A stretch of 64,000 bases of DNA from Comamonas sp. B21-038. Its GTDB lineage: Bacteria; Pseudomonadota; Gammaproteobacteria; Burkholderiales; Burkholderiaceae_C. The stretch covers positions 62,001 to 126,000 of the forward strand of contig NZ_CP092462.1 in assembly GCF_022387135.1 (NCBI RefSeq). The letters are read 5' to 3'. Positions 37,135-45,181 of this stretch are shown piece after piece; positions within the stretch are counted from its first letter, which is position 1, and each line of letters begins with the position of its first letter. The notes under the pieces were generated by a model. The model was not told where the DNA came from. It did no database searches and saw only the letters and a program-made list of their open reading frames with translations. The position numbers were made by a program, and so were the translations under genes.

Positions 37135-37725
37135 TTACCAGCCCAGAAACTTGTCGATCTGCGGCAAGTAGCTCTCAAAGTTGGACAGCGCGTGGTCGCT
37201 GCCCTCGTCCAGCAGCAGCTGTGCGGCAGGGTAGCGCGCCACCATGTCCTGCCAGTGCAGCACCTCGTCGCCCATCGCAGCGATCAGCAGCTGGGCAGCA
37301 GCGGGGGGCTGGCCGCCGACATTCAGCGCCTGCAGCTCGTCCAGGTATTCCGGGCGGAAGAAGAAAGATTCCTCCGGCTTGTGCCAGGCGGTTTGCTCGC
37401 CCAGGTGCTGCTCGAGCGTGACCCAGGGCGTTGTCGACGGGTTGATCATCACGCTCTTGCAGCGCAACTGCTGGGCCACCCAGCTGGCATAGAAGCCGCC
37501 GAGCGAGGAGCCGACGACTGCCAGGCTCTCGGGAGGCAGGCCGGCCCAGCTGCGGGTGGTCTCCAGCAGCAGATCGGCTGCCTGCCGGGGCGAAGGGGGG
37601 AGCTGTGGTGCGCACCACACGACATGCGGGCGGGTGTCTTCTATATGGCGCTGCAGGCGCTGGGCCTTGGCCGATTGGGGGGAGGAGCGAAAGCCGTGCA
37701 GATAGAGCAAGTGGGTGGTCGTCAT
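37135..37725 (-). CDS. YqiA/YcfP-type alpha/beta-hydrolase
   Basis: A 196-residue cytoplasmic hydrolase. It starts MTTTHLLYLHGFRSSPQSAK. The nucleophile elbow is VVGSSLGGFYASW, the catalytic acid region MGDEVLHW, and the His lies in GSDHALSNFESYL. E. coli YqiA is an esterase. The natural substrate is unknown. The ATG at 37725 is preceded at 6 nt by TATCAT and has no ribosome-binding site; a TTG two codons earlier is unlikely. Confidence 0.85.
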   Translation of the reverse strand: MTTTHLLYLHGFRSSPQSAKAQRLQRHIEDTRPHVVWCAPQLPPSPRQAADLLLETTRSWAGLPPESLAVVGSSLGGFYASWVAQQLRCKSVMINPSTTPWVTLEQHLGEQTAWHKPEESFFFRPEYLDELQALNVGGQPPAAAQLLIAAMGDEVLHWQDMVARYPAAQLLLDEGSDHALSNFESYLPQIDKFLGW

Positions 37726-37731
37726 GCACAA

Positions 37732-37737
37732 ATGATA
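37732..37737 (-). promoter_or_regulatory. -10-like hexamer before the YqiA-like gene
   Basis: TATCAT on the minus strand ends 6 nt before the ATG at 37725, so a transcript would begin at or next to the start codon. Confidence 0.35.
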
Positions 37738-37863
37738 GCGCGCAGACCGCCACCGCTAAGGCATTGACAACCTTAGTGGTTTTGTTGAATTGATGTGGTT
37801 CGGGTGACACATGTAAAACCGGTCTTTACCGCTAGCGCTTTCGGGCGTTCTGTGCCAAGCAGG

Positions 37864-37869
37864 GATAAT
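37864..37869 (+). promoter_or_regulatory. -10-like hexamer before rodA
   Basis: GATAAT ends 7 nt before the ATG at 37877. A good TTGACA occurs further upstream at 37764, but it is not spaced for this hexamer. Confidence 0.35.
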
Positions 37870-37876
37870 GGCGGCC

Positions 37877-39049
37877 ATGTCCGAAGTTCTTGATAAACCG
37901 AATCTGTTCCAGCGTCTGTTGCCGATGCTGCGCGGTTATGACTGGCCACTGATCTTCATCATCGGCATGCTGGCCGCCATCGGACTGACGGCCATGTATT
38001 CCGCCGGATTCGACCATGGCAGCCGCTTTTCCGACCATGGCCGCAACATGCTGCTGGCGCTGGGCATCCTGCTGGTGGTCTCGCAGATCCCTCCGCACCG
38101 GCTGGCCAGCTTTGCGTTGCCGTTGTATGGCTTGGGCGTTGCGTTGCTGGTTGCGGTGGCCCTGTTCGGTATCACCAAGAAAGGCGCGCAGCGCTGGGTG
38201 AACCTGGGCATTGTCATCCAGCCCAGTGAGCTGCTGAAGATTGCGATGCCGCTGATGCTGGCCTGGTGGTTCCAGCGCCGCGAAGGGGCCTTGCGCCCGG
38301 CCGACTTTGTCGTCGCGTTTGCGATTCTCATCATTCCCGTTGGGCTGATCATGAAACAGCCGGATTTGGGGACCTCTTTGCTGGTCATGGCCGCCGGCCT
38401 GGCGGTGATCTATTTCGCCGGCCTGTCGTGGAAGCTGATCATCCCGCCGGTGCTGGTGGGCGTGGTCGGGCTGCTGCTGATCGCCATCTATGGCCACCAC
38501 CTGTGCGAAGACGGCATGGACCTGGTGGTGCTGCATGAATACCAGCGGCAACGCATCTGCACCTTGCTGGACCCGACCCGGGATCCGCTGGGCAAGGGCT
38601 TTCACATCATCCAGGGGATGATCGCGATTGGCTCGGGGGGCTTCATGGGCAAGGGTTTCATGGCAGGCACGCAGACCCATCTGGAGTTCATTCCCGAGCG
38701 CACCACCGACTTCATCTTCGCTGCGTTTTCCGAAGAGTTCGGTCTTGCCGGCAACCTGCTGCTTATCTTTTTCTTTTTGCTGCTGGTCTGGCGCGGGCTG
38801 GCCATTGCGATGCGCGCGCCGACCTTGTTTGGCCGCCTGATGGCCGGTGCGGTGGCGATGATCTTTTTCACCTATGCCTTTGTCAACATGGGCATGGTCA
38901 GTGGCATCCTGCCGGTGGTGGGCGTCCCCTTGCCCTTCGTCAGCTACGGGGGCACGGCCATGGTCACCCTGGGGCTGGCGCTGGGCATCCTGATGTCGGT
39001 CGCCAGATCGCAGCGCCAGTTGGCGCGGGAGCAGGCGCCGCGCCTGTGA
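37877..39049 (+). CDS. rodA: Rod-shape peptidoglycan polymerase RodA
   Basis: A 390-residue SEDS glycosyltransferase of the elongasome, paralogous to FtsW here. About ten transmembrane helices are present, with GITKKGAQRWVNLGIVIQPSELLKIAMP, KQPDLGTSLLV, the periplasmic loop ending in GFHIIQGMIAIGSGG, HLEFIPERTTDFIFA and PLPFVSYGGTAMVT. It normally pairs with PBP2 (mrdA), which is not adjacent. The start at 37877 was preferred over ATG 37868 because the latter overlaps the -10-like GATAAT. Confidence 0.93.
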   Translation: MSEVLDKPNLFQRLLPMLRGYDWPLIFIIGMLAAIGLTAMYSAGFDHGSRFSDHGRNMLLALGILLVVSQIPPHRLASFALPLYGLGVALLVAVALFGITKKGAQRWVNLGIVIQPSELLKIAMPLMLAWWFQRREGALRPADFVVAFAILIIPVGLIMKQPDLGTSLLVMAAGLAVIYFAGLSWKLIIPPVLVGVVGLLLIAIYGHHLCEDGMDLVVLHEYQRQRICTLLDPTRDPLGKGFHIIQGMIAIGSGGFMGKGFMAGTQTHLEFIPERTTDFIFAAFSEEFGLAGNLLLIFFFLLLVWRGLAIAMRAPTLFGRLMAGAVAMIFFTYAFVNMGMVSGILPVVGVPLPFVSYGGTAMVTLGLALGILMSVARSQRQLAREQAPRL

Positions 39050-39182
39050 GACCCTTTGGGCAGCGTTGCCAGGGGCTCCGCCATTGAAAATACCCCCGTC
39101 AGCCGCAGATGCTGGGGAGGCAGCGGCTGCGTTGCTGGCCGCCACAAATCAACGCATGGGCCCACGGCCATTGCGCAAGCCC

Positions 39183-39188
39183 TAAAAT
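39183..39188 (+). promoter_or_regulatory. -10-like hexamer before tldD
   Basis: TAAAAT followed by CTCCGTT ends 7 nt before the tldD ATG. There is no Shine-Dalgarno sequence. Confidence 0.4.
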
Positions 39189-39195
39189 CTCCGTT

Positions 39196-40686
39196 ATGAA
39201 TGCACCTTTTGACCTTGCTGTGGCCCAGCCGCTGGCGGCTTCCACCGAACAACGACTGGAGATGGCGCGCAGCCTGCTGCTGACGCCCTTTGGTCTCGAT
39301 GAAAGCCACCTCACGCGTGCGCTGGCGGACATCCGCGCCCACAAGGTGGACGATGCAGACCTGTACTTCCAGTACACCCGGGCCGAAGGCTGGAGCCTGG
39401 AAGAGGGCATTGTCAAGACGGGCTCGTTCTCGATCGACCAAGGTGTGGGCGTGCGTGCCGTCGCCGGGGAGAAGACGGCCTTTGCCTATTCGGATGACAT
39501 CTCGCTGGCGTCGCTGTTGGACGCCGCCCATACGGTGCGCAGCATTGGCGCGCAAAGCCAGTCGCGCCAAGTGCGTGTGCCGGGCAGGAAGATTGCACTG
39601 AGCCGCTCGCTCTACCCGGATCTGGACCCGATTGCCAGCCTCGACAGCAACGCCAAGGTGGCCTTGCTGGAGAAGGTCGAGAAGCTGGCCCGCGCCAAGG
39701 ACCCGCGTGTCAAGCAGGTGATGGCCGGCCTGGCAGCCGAGCACGATGTGGTGCTGGTGGCCCGTGCCGATGGCACCCTGGCGGCCGATGTGCGCCCGCT
39801 GGTGCGCCTGTCGGTCACGGTGATTGCCGAGAGCAAGAGCCGCCGTGAAGTGGGCTCGGCCGGCGGCGGTGGCCGTTTCGGTCTGGCCTATTTTGACGAT
39901 GCGCTGGTGCAGCAGTATGTGGACGAGGCCGTCAAGGCGGCGCTGGTCAACCTCGAATCGCGTCCCGCGCCTGCCGGTGTGATGACCGTGGTACTGGGCC
40001 CGGGCTGGCCCGGCGTGCTGCTGCATGAGGCGGTGGGCCATGGCCTTGAAGGTGACTTCAACCGCAAGGGCTCGAGCGCCTTCAGCGGCATGATCGGCCA
40101 GCGCGTGGCGGCCAAGGGTGTGACGGTGCTGGACGACGGCACGATCGCCGACCGCCGCGGCTCGCTCAATGTGGACGACGAAGGCCAGCCCACGCAGCGC
40201 AATGTGCTGATCGAGGATGGCATTCTGAAGGGCTATATCCAGGATGCGATGAATGCACGCCTGATGAAGGTCAAGCCGACAGGCAACGGCCGGCGCGAGA
40301 GCTATGCGCACATCCCCATGCCGCGCATGACCAATACCTACATGCTTGGGGGCGACAAAGACCCGCAGGAGATCATCGCGTCGATGAAAAAGGGCTTGTA
40401 CGCGACCAATTTTGGTGGCGGCCAGGTCGACATCACCAGCGGCAAGTTTGTGTTCTCGGCCAGCGAAGCCTACTGGGTGGAAAACGGCAAGATCCAGTAC
40501 CCGGTCAAGGGCGCCACCATTGTGGGCAGCGGCCCCGAGTGCCTCAAGCATGTCAGCATGATCGGCAACGACATGCGCCTGGACAGTGGCGTGGGTACCT
40601 GCGGCAAGGAAGGCCAGAGTGTGCCAGTCGGTGTGGGCCAGCCGACCATGCGCATCGACGGTTTGACAGTCGGCGGTACGGCCTGA
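39196..40686 (+). CDS. tldD: Metalloprotease TldD
   Basis: A 496-residue PmbA/TldD-family zinc metalloprotease. With TldE (PmbA) it degrades unfolded peptides and matures some ribosomal peptides such as microcin B17. The zinc-binding motif is in GVLLHEAVGHGLEGDFNRKG. NTYMLGGD and FVFSASEAYWVENGKIQYPV are conserved C-terminal blocks. The partner gene is not in this window. The ATG at 39196 has a TAAAAT hexamer 7 nt upstream and no ribosome-binding site. A strong terminator follows. Confidence 0.94.
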   Translation: MNAPFDLAVAQPLAASTEQRLEMARSLLLTPFGLDESHLTRALADIRAHKVDDADLYFQYTRAEGWSLEEGIVKTGSFSIDQGVGVRAVAGEKTAFAYSDDISLASLLDAAHTVRSIGAQSQSRQVRVPGRKIALSRSLYPDLDPIASLDSNAKVALLEKVEKLARAKDPRVKQVMAGLAAEHDVVLVARADGTLAADVRPLVRLSVTVIAESKSRREVGSAGGGGRFGLAYFDDALVQQYVDEAVKAALVNLESRPAPAGVMTVVLGPGWPGVLLHEAVGHGLEGDFNRKGSSAFSGMIGQRVAAKGVTVLDDGTIADRRGSLNVDDEGQPTQRNVLIEDGILKGYIQDAMNARLMKVKPTGNGRRESYAHIPMPRMTNTYMLGGDKDPQEIIASMKKGLYATNFGGGQVDITSGKFVFSASEAYWVENGKIQYPVKGATIVGSGPECLKHVSMIGNDMRLDSGVGTCGKEGQSVPVGVGQPTMRIDGLTVGGTA

Positions 40687-40739
40687 TGGCCCACGCCAGC
40701 CGCTTGATGGTCTGCGGCTAATAGCCGGATGCAACCCAG

Positions 40740-40777
40740 CGCCTGCGCGGCTTCTGCCGCGCAGGCGTTTGTTTTTA
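40740..40777 (+). terminator. Rho-independent terminator after tldD
   Basis: A 12-bp stem formed by CGCCTGCGCGGC (40740-40751) and GCCGCGCAGGCG (40756-40767), loop TTCT, followed by TTTGTTTTT. Confidence 0.9.
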
Positions 40778-40879
40778 GACATCTTTCTTCAGCGTGTCTT
40801 TCTGAGAGCTGCAATAAAACTGCGTATAACGACAAATCGGCAATATATTGATGTGATTTCAATGTAGAAATCGGGATTT

Positions 40880-40908
40880 TTGCAATTTTTGTGCGTTTTG
40901 TACAGAAT
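40880..40908 (+). promoter_or_regulatory. Candidate promoter of the DAHP synthase leader
   Basis: TTGCAA (40880-40885), a 17-bp spacer and CAGAAT (40903-40908), each matching four of six consensus bases, in a markedly AT-rich stretch (about 40800-40920). Transcription would start near 40915, about 35 nt before the leader peptide. Confidence 0.4.
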
Positions 40909-40948
40909 GATGAATTACGCCGCCTGCGGATGTGGTACATTGAAAAAC

Positions 40949-41014
40949 ATGCAAGCACGTAGCGCTTTTACCTTTTACTTTTGGTTCTCTGTCCCAGGCG
41001 GACGAGAGGTCTAA
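40949..41014 (+). CDS. Aromatic-residue-rich leader peptide of the DAHP synthase attenuator
   Basis: A 21-residue frame, MQARSAF followed by TFYFWFSVPGGREV and TAA. Seven consecutive codons (40967-40987) read Phe-Thr-Phe-Tyr-Phe-Trp-Phe: four Phe, one Tyr and one Trp. That composition, the short length, the stop codon 27 nt after the aromatic run and the hairpins that follow are the layout of pheL/trpL-type leader peptides. The DAHP synthase starts 97 bp downstream. Scarcity of charged aromatic tRNAs should stall the ribosome in this run. The ribosome-binding site is weak. The gene is far below usual annotation length limits. Confidence 0.8.
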   Translation: MQARSAFTFYFWFSVPGGREV

Positions 41015-41076
41015 GAGCGCGCGAGCACCTAAACCTCCCAGACAACCGCCGAAGCTGCAAAGCCCGGCGGTTTTTT
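40987..41076 (+). promoter_or_regulatory. Transcription attenuator of DAHP synthase (three alternative hairpins)
   Basis: 1:2 hairpin: CTCTGTCC (40987-40994) pairs with GGAC and AGAG (41000-41008, one bulged base). 2:3 anti-terminator: GGCGG (40997-41001) pairs with CCGCC (41046-41050), and GAGGT (41006-41010) with ACCTC (41033-41037). 3:4 terminator: AACCGCCG (41044-41051) pairs with CGGCGGTT (41065-41072), with T residues at 41071-41076. Stalling at the aromatic codons leaves segment 2 free to pair with segment 3 and block termination. A ribosome at the stop codon (41012-41014) covers segment 2 and allows the terminator. Confidence 0.8.
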
Positions 41077-41111
41077 GTTGCATAAACCACCCACACATTC
41101 AGGATCCTCAG

Positions 41112-42266
41112 ATGACTCAGCAAGCCCAACCCACAAGCGATGCTTGGTATCGCGGTGTCGAGAAAACCAGCCAAACCGACGACCAACGTATCAAGGACAT
41201 TACTGTGCTGCCGCCACCCGAGCATCTGATCCGCTTCTTCCCCATCAACGGAACGCCCGTTGAATCGCTGATCAACAACACCCGCCAAAACATCCACAAC
41301 ATCATGTCCGGCACCGATGACCGCCTGCTGGTCATCATCGGCCCTTGCTCGATCCATGATCCGCAGGCTGCGCTGGAATACGCCCGCCGCCTCAAGGCCG
41401 TGCGCAAGCAGTACGAAGGCACGTTGGAGATCGTCATGCGGGTCTACTTCGAAAAGCCCCGCACCACGGTCGGCTGGAAGGGCCTGATCAACGACCCCTA
41501 CCTCGACGAGAGCTACCGCATCGACGAAGGCCTGCGCATTGCGCGCCAGCTGCTGATCGAGATCAACCGCCAGGGCGTCCCGGCCGGCAGCGAGTTCCTG
41601 GACATGATCTCGCCCCAGTACATTGGTGACCTGATCAGCTGGGGTGCGATTGGCGCGCGCACCACCGAAAGCCAGGTGCACCGCGAGCTGGCCTCGGGCA
41701 TCTCGGCACCGGTGGGTTTCAAGAATGGAACCGATGGCAATATCCGCATCGCCACCGATGCGATCCAGTCGGCCAGCCGCCCGCACCACTTCCTGTCGGT
41801 GCACAAGAATGGCCAGGTCGCCATCGTGCACACCAAGGGCAATACGAACTGCCACGTGATTCTGCGTGGCGGCAAGACGCCCAATTACGATGCCACCCAC
41901 GTCGCTGCGGCCTGCAAGGACCTGGAGGCCGCACACCTGCCCGCGACTTTGATGGTCGACTGCAGCCATGCCAACAGCAGCAAGCAGCACGAGAAGCAAA
42001 AAGAGGTCGCGCGTGATATCGCGCAGCAGATCGAAGGCGGCTCGCGCAGTGTGTTTGGCGTGATGATCGAGAGCCACCTGCAGGCCGGTGCGCAAAAGTT
42101 CACCCCGGGCAAGAACGACCCGGACAGCCTGGAATACGGCAAGAGCATCACCGACTCCTGCCTGGGCTGGGAAGATTCGTTGGCCACCCTGGCTGAGCTG
42201 TCCGACGCCGTGCAGGCCCGTCGGGTGCGCGCAAACACCGAGGAGACCGCCGCTGCAACGGTGTAA
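41112..42266 (+). CDS. 3-deoxy-7-phosphoheptulonate (DAHP) synthase, class I
   Basis: A 384-residue AroF/G/H-type enzyme condensing phosphoenolpyruvate and erythrose 4-phosphate, the first step of aromatic biosynthesis. IIGPCSIHDPQAALEYA, YFEKPRTTVGWKGLINDP, SWGAIGARTTESQ, GFKNGTDGNI, GKTPNYDATHV and VDCSHANSSK are the class I-alpha signatures. The N-terminus is about 25-30 residues longer than E. coli AroG. Which end product inhibits it cannot be read. AGGA precedes the ATG. The leader upstream suggests control by aromatic aminoacyl-tRNA, mainly Phe. Confidence 0.94.
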   Translation: MTQQAQPTSDAWYRGVEKTSQTDDQRIKDITVLPPPEHLIRFFPINGTPVESLINNTRQNIHNIMSGTDDRLLVIIGPCSIHDPQAALEYARRLKAVRKQYEGTLEIVMRVYFEKPRTTVGWKGLINDPYLDESYRIDEGLRIARQLLIEINRQGVPAGSEFLDMISPQYIGDLISWGAIGARTTESQVHRELASGISAPVGFKNGTDGNIRIATDAIQSASRPHHFLSVHKNGQVAIVHTKGNTNCHVILRGGKTPNYDATHVAAACKDLEAAHLPATLMVDCSHANSSKQHEKQKEVARDIAQQIEGGSRSVFGVMIESHLQAGAQKFTPGKNDPDSLEYGKSITDSCLGWEDSLATLAELSDAVQARRVRANTEETAAATV

Positions 42267-42322
42267 GCTGGCGACTTTGGGGGCCGTTGCTTGCCCCTCA
42301 GCACCACCAACAAGGGATTGTC

Positions 42323-42634
42323 ATGCGCAATGAGGTACGGGTTCTGCTCGAGGATGGACAAGAGTTTGTCCATGGCTTTGACAGTGACGAGGCGATGTCC
42401 AACGAGGAGGGCCGCCGCTGGCTGGACCAGGAGTTTCTGCGCATGGACTGCGAGCCATTGCGCGCCAGTGGCAAGGTGCTGATCGTCGACAAGGTCGTCG
42501 TCGTTGCCAAGGCGGCCGGCGCGCAGTTGCTGGGCGATGCCCAGTGGCTGGCCCAGTTTGCCCGTGCCAGCGTGGGTGCGGTAGGCCGCCCCACGGTGGT
42601 GGTGAACACCAAGGCGATGACGGCCTCGTTCTGA
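42323..42634 (+). CDS. 103-residue conserved-looking protein, function unknown
   Basis: Starts MRNEVRVLLEDGQEFVHGFD, 56 bp after the DAHP synthase with AAGGGA as ribosome-binding site, and ends before a bidirectional terminator. The protein is soluble, with an acidic N-terminal half and a hydrophobic C-terminal half (VLIVDKVVVVAKAAGAQLL). No catalytic motif or known family is recognised. Position suggests co-transcription with the DAHP synthase, so it may share its attenuation control. Confidence 0.65.
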   Translation: MRNEVRVLLEDGQEFVHGFDSDEAMSNEEGRRWLDQEFLRMDCEPLRASGKVLIVDKVVVVAKAAGAQLLGDAQWLAQFARASVGAVGRPTVVVNTKAMTASF

Positions 42635-42699
42635 GCCCTCGGGTGTCCGGTATGCGCTGACGTGCAAAAGCGGGGCTGCCAACGCCCGCTGGTGTGTTC

Positions 42700-42730
42700 A
42701 AAAAACCTGCTTGTCTCCAGCAGGTTTTTT
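42700..42730. terminator. Bidirectional Rho-independent terminator
   Basis: AAAAAACCTGCT (42700-42711) pairs perfectly with AGCAGGTTTTTT (42719-42730), loop TGTCTCC. It ends the DAHP synthase unit before tctD. Confidence 0.9.
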
Positions 42731-42835
42731 CTATTGTGGAGAATGCATCGTTAAACAGCCGCTATCTATGGGGCTGGGGAGGGTGTCATTCGCATCAGCA
42801 GTGTCATCTGGTCAATGGCACTGGGAGAAAAGCCG

Positions 42836-43543
42836 ATGCGAATACTGTTGGTGGAGGATGAACAAGACCTGGCGCATTGGCTGGCCAGGAGCTTGGCGCA
42901 GCAGTCCGGCATCCTCGTGGACTGGGCAGGCGATGGGCGGATGGCCGATCTGCGCCTGCAGCAGGAGGATTTTGATGCCGTGGTACTCGATCTGGGTCTG
43001 CCCGGCATGGATGGCCGCACTGTGTTGGAGCGCATGCGCGGGCGCGATGACCGCACGCCGGTGATTGTGCTGACCGCGCGCGATTCCTTGACCGAGCGCG
43101 TAGGCACGCTGAAAAACGGCGCTGACGACTTTCTGGCCAAGCCCTTCCTGCTTGATGAATTGGAGGCGCGCCTGCAGGCGCTGGTGCGTCGCAGCCGGGG
43201 GCGGGCCCATCCCCGGCTGTCCTGTGGACCTTTGCTGTTCGATGTGGCAGCGCAGCGCTTTTCGATGGGCGGGGAGACCCTGCCGCTGACGCCGCGAGAG
43301 CATGCGGTGCTGCTGGCCCTGATACAGCGCAGCGGGGAGCCGGTGGGCAAGCAGAGTATTTTGGACCGCGTGTTCAACGGAGACCGCGATGTGAATCTCC
43401 AGGTCATTGAGGTCCTGGTGTTTCGGCTGCGCAAGAAGCTCGTTGGCCGTGGCGTTCAGATTGTCACATTGCGAGGAATGGGCTACTGCCTTGAAGAAGT
43501 GCACAGCCGCTTGATGGCCAGCGCCGCCATGCCGCAAGCATGA
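42836..43543 (+). CDS. Response regulator, TctD/QseB-like
   Basis: A 235-residue OmpR-family regulator. Receiver: LLVEDEQDLAHWLA, phospho-acceptor Asp52 in VVLDLGLPGMDG, and the conserved Lys in FLAKPF. The winged-helix domain ends TLRGMGYCLEE. The ATG at 42836 follows GGAGA and gives the standard MRILLVEDE start. Its stop overlaps the kinase start by ATGA. The tctCBA genes follow the kinase, so it is probably TctD, activating the transporter in response to a carboxylate. Confidence 0.88.
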   Translation: MRILLVEDEQDLAHWLARSLAQQSGILVDWAGDGRMADLRLQQEDFDAVVLDLGLPGMDGRTVLERMRGRDDRTPVIVLTARDSLTERVGTLKNGADDFLAKPFLLDELEARLQALVRRSRGRAHPRLSCGPLLFDVAAQRFSMGGETLPLTPREHAVLLALIQRSGEPVGKQSILDRVFNGDRDVNLQVIEVLVFRLRKKLVGRGVQIVTLRGMGYCLEEVHSRLMASAAMPQA

Positions 43544-45027
43544 TCTGGCAGAAGGCGGATTTTCTTGAGCTGGCGCAGTGGGGCACGCAGTCTCTCAAGG
43601 CTGCGCTGCTGATGTGGCTGGTGCCGGGCTTGCTGGTGGGCATGGGTGGCAGTCTGCTGTGGTCTGTCTACAGCCAGCGCGCCCAGGTCGATGAGGCCTA
43701 TGACCGCGCGCTGGCCGGTGCACTGCGCGCGATCAACTACAACATCTCCACGGCCAGCGGCGGCCTCAGTGTGGAGCAGCCCTATTTGTTGTTGGAATTC
43801 TTCGAGTTGACTGTCAATGGCCGGGTCTACTTTCGGGTCGCGACCGAGGACGGGCTGGTCGAAATTGGCAATCCTGGACTGCCTTTGCCTGATGGCGAAC
43901 TGGAACCCGATGTGCCCCAGTTCTATGACGCCATGTACCTGGGCGAGCCGATTCGCGTGGCCGCCTGGGCGCGCCTCGCAAACCCGCCGGTGTCTGGCAA
44001 CCCGCAGGGCCGCATCATCGTGCAGGTGGCAGAAAATCTTCAGCAGCGCGCGCTGGTGGAGAGGCGCATGGTGGCGAATGCCATCCTGCGCGACATGCTG
44101 CTGGTCGCCATCAGTGTGGTGCTGCTGGTCGCTGGTGTGGTGCGCGCACTCAGGCCTCTGAAACACCTGCGCCAGCGTCTCGATGCGCGTGCCTGGGATG
44201 ACCTGTCGCCTATCGACGCCGCCAGCTTGCCGGCAGAAGTGCGGCCACTGGTGCAATCGCTGAACCTCCTGGTGGAGCGCTATGCGCACAGCGCCGCCGC
44301 CCAGCGGCAGTTTCTGGATGATGCCTCTCACCAACTGCGGACACCGCTGGCGTTGCTGCGCACACAGATGGGCTATGCATTGCGTGAGCGAGACCCGGCC
44401 GAGATACGTGCTGCATTGCATGCGATGCAGGACGGTCTCGGACATGCTGAACGCCTGACCCAGCAGATGCTGGCGCTGGCGCGCGCACGGGATGCCGGGG
44501 CGGCCAACAGTCTCCGGTCGCAGTTTGCCCATGTCGATGTCGTGGTGCTGGCGGAGGAGGTCGTCGCGACGCTGTGGCCGCTGGCACGCGCCAAGCAGAT
44601 TGACCTGGGGCTGGAGCTCAACGGTTTTGCAGACGGCCAGGAGCGCCGGATGCTGTCTGTGGAATGGCTGCTGCGCGAAGCCATCAGCAACCTGGTGGAT
44701 AACGCGATTCGCTACACACCCAGGCATGGCCAGGTCACGTTGCAGGTAATCGGCCATGCCACATCGATCAGCCTGGTCGTCATCGACAGTGGCGGGGGGA
44801 TGAGCGATCACGACAGGGAACGGGCCGGCAGCCGCTTCCGGCGTGGCGCGGCTGGAAAGCACCAACAAGGCGCAGGACTGGGGCTCGCCATTGTGCAGAC
44901 CATTGCAGGCATGCATGGCGCGGAGTTGACGTTGAGCAATGGACACGATGCGCAGGGAAAGCTGGGTTTGCATTGCCGCTTCCGATTGCCACGGGCGGCA
45001 TCAGACCTAGGAATAACCCCAAAATGA
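43540..45027 (+). CDS. Sensor histidine kinase, TctE-like
   Basis: A 495-residue kinase. TM1 (about 24-46) and TM2 (about 185-207) flank a periplasmic domain of roughly 135 residues resembling the 2CSK_N sensor found in TctE-type kinases. The HisKA box is DASHQLRTPLALLRTQ with His264; the N-box is SNLVDNAIRYTP, G1 DSGGGM and G2 GAGLGLAIVQT. It pairs with the regulator upstream. The tricarboxylate transporter just downstream is its likely target. Confidence 0.88.
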   Translation: MIWQKADFLELAQWGTQSLKAALLMWLVPGLLVGMGGSLLWSVYSQRAQVDEAYDRALAGALRAINYNISTASGGLSVEQPYLLLEFFELTVNGRVYFRVATEDGLVEIGNPGLPLPDGELEPDVPQFYDAMYLGEPIRVAAWARLANPPVSGNPQGRIIVQVAENLQQRALVERRMVANAILRDMLLVAISVVLLVAGVVRALRPLKHLRQRLDARAWDDLSPIDAASLPAEVRPLVQSLNLLVERYAHSAAAQRQFLDDASHQLRTPLALLRTQMGYALRERDPAEIRAALHAMQDGLGHAERLTQQMLALARARDAGAANSLRSQFAHVDVVVLAEEVVATLWPLARAKQIDLGLELNGFADGQERRMLSVEWLLREAISNLVDNAIRYTPRHGQVTLQVIGHATSISLVVIDSGGGMSDHDRERAGSRFRRGAAGKHQQGAGLGLAIVQTIAGMHGAELTLSNGHDAQGKLGLHCRFRLPRAASDLGITPK

Positions 45028-45181
45028 AAGGCTATTGAAAGCCATATCTATTTAGTCTTTGTCTACCTTGAAGGTGATTCCTTTGCCAGGCAAGGTTTCG
45101 CGTGCCGTCCGTTCTGCGTGTCGTGACCGGTACCGCAGCAACGGCGCTCAAGCGTTCATCCCAGTTCAGGAGACAAAGCAT

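Noticed and set aside
37764..37792. TTGACA with GAATTG at 17-bp spacing as rodA promoter
   Set aside because: The -35 is perfect but the -10 is a poor match, and a better -10 lies at 37864 with unsuitable spacing. Left unassigned.
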